In this document: positions 33,737-34,574 of the stretch, piece by piece | Position numbering within the stretch: the first letter of the stretch is position 1 | Layout of the letters: each line of letters starts with the position of its first letter | Source: Nocardioidaceae bacterium | GTDB taxonomy: Bacteria > Actinomycetota > Actinomycetes > Propionibacteriales > Nocardioidaceae | DNA: 34,574 nt | Direction: 5' to 3' | NCBI GenBank assembly: GCA_013697905.1 | Contig: JACCVZ010000038.1 | Location: 1-34,574, forward strand | The notes under the pieces: generated by a model | The model's input: only the letters and a program-made list of their open reading frames with translations | Databases searched by the model: none | What the model was told of the DNA's origin: nothing | Made by a program: the position numbers and the translations under genes

Positions 33737-34574
33737 ATGACTGAGATGCCTGACTCAGTTGCCGCTCTGCTGCGGCTGCCGTTCGGACCCGTCGACCTCG
33801 GGTCGATCGATCCGCACGGCACGCCCGGCTTCGACGACGGCAAGGCCGCCGGCAAGCGTGCCCTGTCCGACCTGGGTTCGCCGCTCGCCGACGTGCAGGA
33901 GCGGCTGTATGCCGAGTCGAAGGCCGGGGGCACGCGGCGCGTGCTCATCGTCCTGCAGGGGATGGACACGTCGGGCAAGGGTGGCGTGGTGCGGCACAGC
34001 CTCGCCGCGCTCGACCCGCAAGGGATCCAGCTGGCTTCGTTCAAGGCACCCACCGATGTGGAGCGGCGACACGACTTCCTGTGGCGGATCAGGAAGCACG
34101 TGCCTACGGCAGGGATGGTCGGGGTGTTCGATCGCAGCCACTACGAGGACGTGCTCATCGCCCGGGTCCGCTCGCAGGCAAAGTCGTCGGAGATCGAACG
34201 ACGCTACGGCGCCATCAACGATTTCGAGAAGTCGCTCGTCGACGAGGACGTCACCGTGATCAAGTGCATGCTGCATATCTCCAATCAGGAGCAGCAAGGT
34301 CGACTCCTGGCCAGGCTCGACGACCCCACCAAGCACTGGAAGTTCAATCCGGGCGACATCGACGAGCGAGCCAGGTGGGATGACTACCAGCAGGCCTACC
34401 AGCAGGCACTCGAGCGCTGCAACACCTCGGCCGCGCCCTGGTACGTGGTTCCCAGCTACCGCAAGTGGTACCGCAACTGGGCGATCGCGAGGCTGCTGCT
34501 CGAGCATCTGCAGCTGCTGGCACCCCAGTGGCCGGTCGCTGACTTCGACGTCGAGGAGCAGAAGGTCCGCCTCG
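33737..34574 (+). CDS. ppk2: polyphosphate kinase 2 family protein, 3' end missing
   Basis: The frame is open from ATG 33737 to the window end (279 codons seen). A second in-frame ATG at 33746 is also possible, and no clear ribosome binding site distinguishes them. The protein transfers phosphate between polyphosphate and nucleotides. The Walker A motif is GMDTSGKGG (75-83), the Walker B region FDRSHYEDVLIARV (131-144), and the lid is around RLLARLDDPTKHWKF. WYVVPSYRKWYRNWAIARLLLEHL near the end is also diagnostic of the single-domain PPK2 group that phosphorylates AMP or ADP. Which class it belongs to cannot be settled here. It diverges from the RibD-like gene with only about 26 bases between starts. 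Confidence 0.9.
   Translation, partial: MTEMPDSVAALLRLPFGPVDLGSIDPHGTPGFDDGKAAGKRALSDLGSPLADVQERLYAESKAGGTRRVLIVLQGMDTSGKGGVVRHSLAALDPQGIQLASFKAPTDVERRHDFLWRIRKHVPTAGMVGVFDRSHYEDVLIARVRSQAKSSEIERRYGAINDFEKSLVDEDVTVIKCMLHISNQEQQGRLLARLDDPTKHWKFNPGDIDERARWDDYQQAYQQALERCNTSAAPWYVVPSYRKWYRNWAIARLLLEHLQLLAPQWPVADFDVEEQKVRL

Overview
This window looks like chromosomal DNA from a high-GC Gram-positive actinobacterium, most likely Nocardioidaceae or another member of the Propionibacteriales. The evidence is strong G/C bias at third codon positions, frequent GTG starts, a DUF3000 gene next to ribonuclease D, a coproporphyrin-type heme pathway (hemE, hemY, hemQ), an Rpf-type transglycosylase behind a c-di-AMP riboswitch, CGNR and DUF1206 proteins, and an IdeR/DtxR-like iron box. 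I see no phage genes, insertion sequences, CRISPR arrays, tRNA or rRNA. The lineage is inferred from gene content, not from a marker gene.

Layout. 1-2856 (+): the 3' part of a DUF305 gene, a small conserved hypothetical gene, and a CPA1 Na+/H+ antiporter ending in a complete UBP-type zinc finger. 2867-5633 (-): a solitary PemK/MazF-like protein, a secreted M15-like gene broken by a stop and a frameshift, and a DHA2 drug-efflux transporter. 5900-15493 (+): the DEAH RNA helicase HrpA, a DUF1206 membrane protein, and a 1566-residue secreted protein joining an M36 (fungalysin) metallopeptidase to a 5'-nucleotidase/metallophosphatase. 15494-18627: a strong terminator, a doubtful small ORF, an aldo/keto reductase, the riboswitch-controlled Rpf-like gene and a CGNR zinc-finger regulator. 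18662-23260 (-): a repeat-containing lipoprotein, the iron-uptake pair efeU-efeO with an iron box over the promoter, ribonuclease D and DUF3000. 23346-28971: the heme genes hemE, hemY and hemQ on the + strand, with an MFS transporter and a DUF4349 lipoprotein on the - strand between hemE and hemY. 29006-34574: msrB, a stand-alone LigD-type polymerase, a USP-like protein, a LigC-type ATP-dependent DNA ligase, a RibD-C/pyrimidine reductase-like protein, and a PPK2 polyphosphate kinase cut by the window end.

How the parts fit. Iron import (EfeU/EfeO) and heme synthesis (HemE, HemY, HemQ) lie within 10 kb of each other, and the iron importer carries a plausible iron-responsive operator. The polymerase and ligase form a split counterpart of the fused mycobacterial LigD; no Ku gene is in the window. 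The Rpf-like enzyme links cell-wall remodelling to c-di-AMP. Several genes (ligD-Pol, msrB, DUF3000, perhaps hrpA and the aldo/keto reductase) have a -10-like hexamer placed so that transcription would begin at or within a few bases of the start codon, suggesting leaderless mRNAs.

The least ordinary items are the M36 peptidase-5'-nucleotidase fusion, the antiporter with a ubiquitin-type zinc finger in an organism without ubiquitin, the cupredoxin-only EfeO with its iron box, and the decayed M15-like gene. I found no convincing wholly new multigene system.
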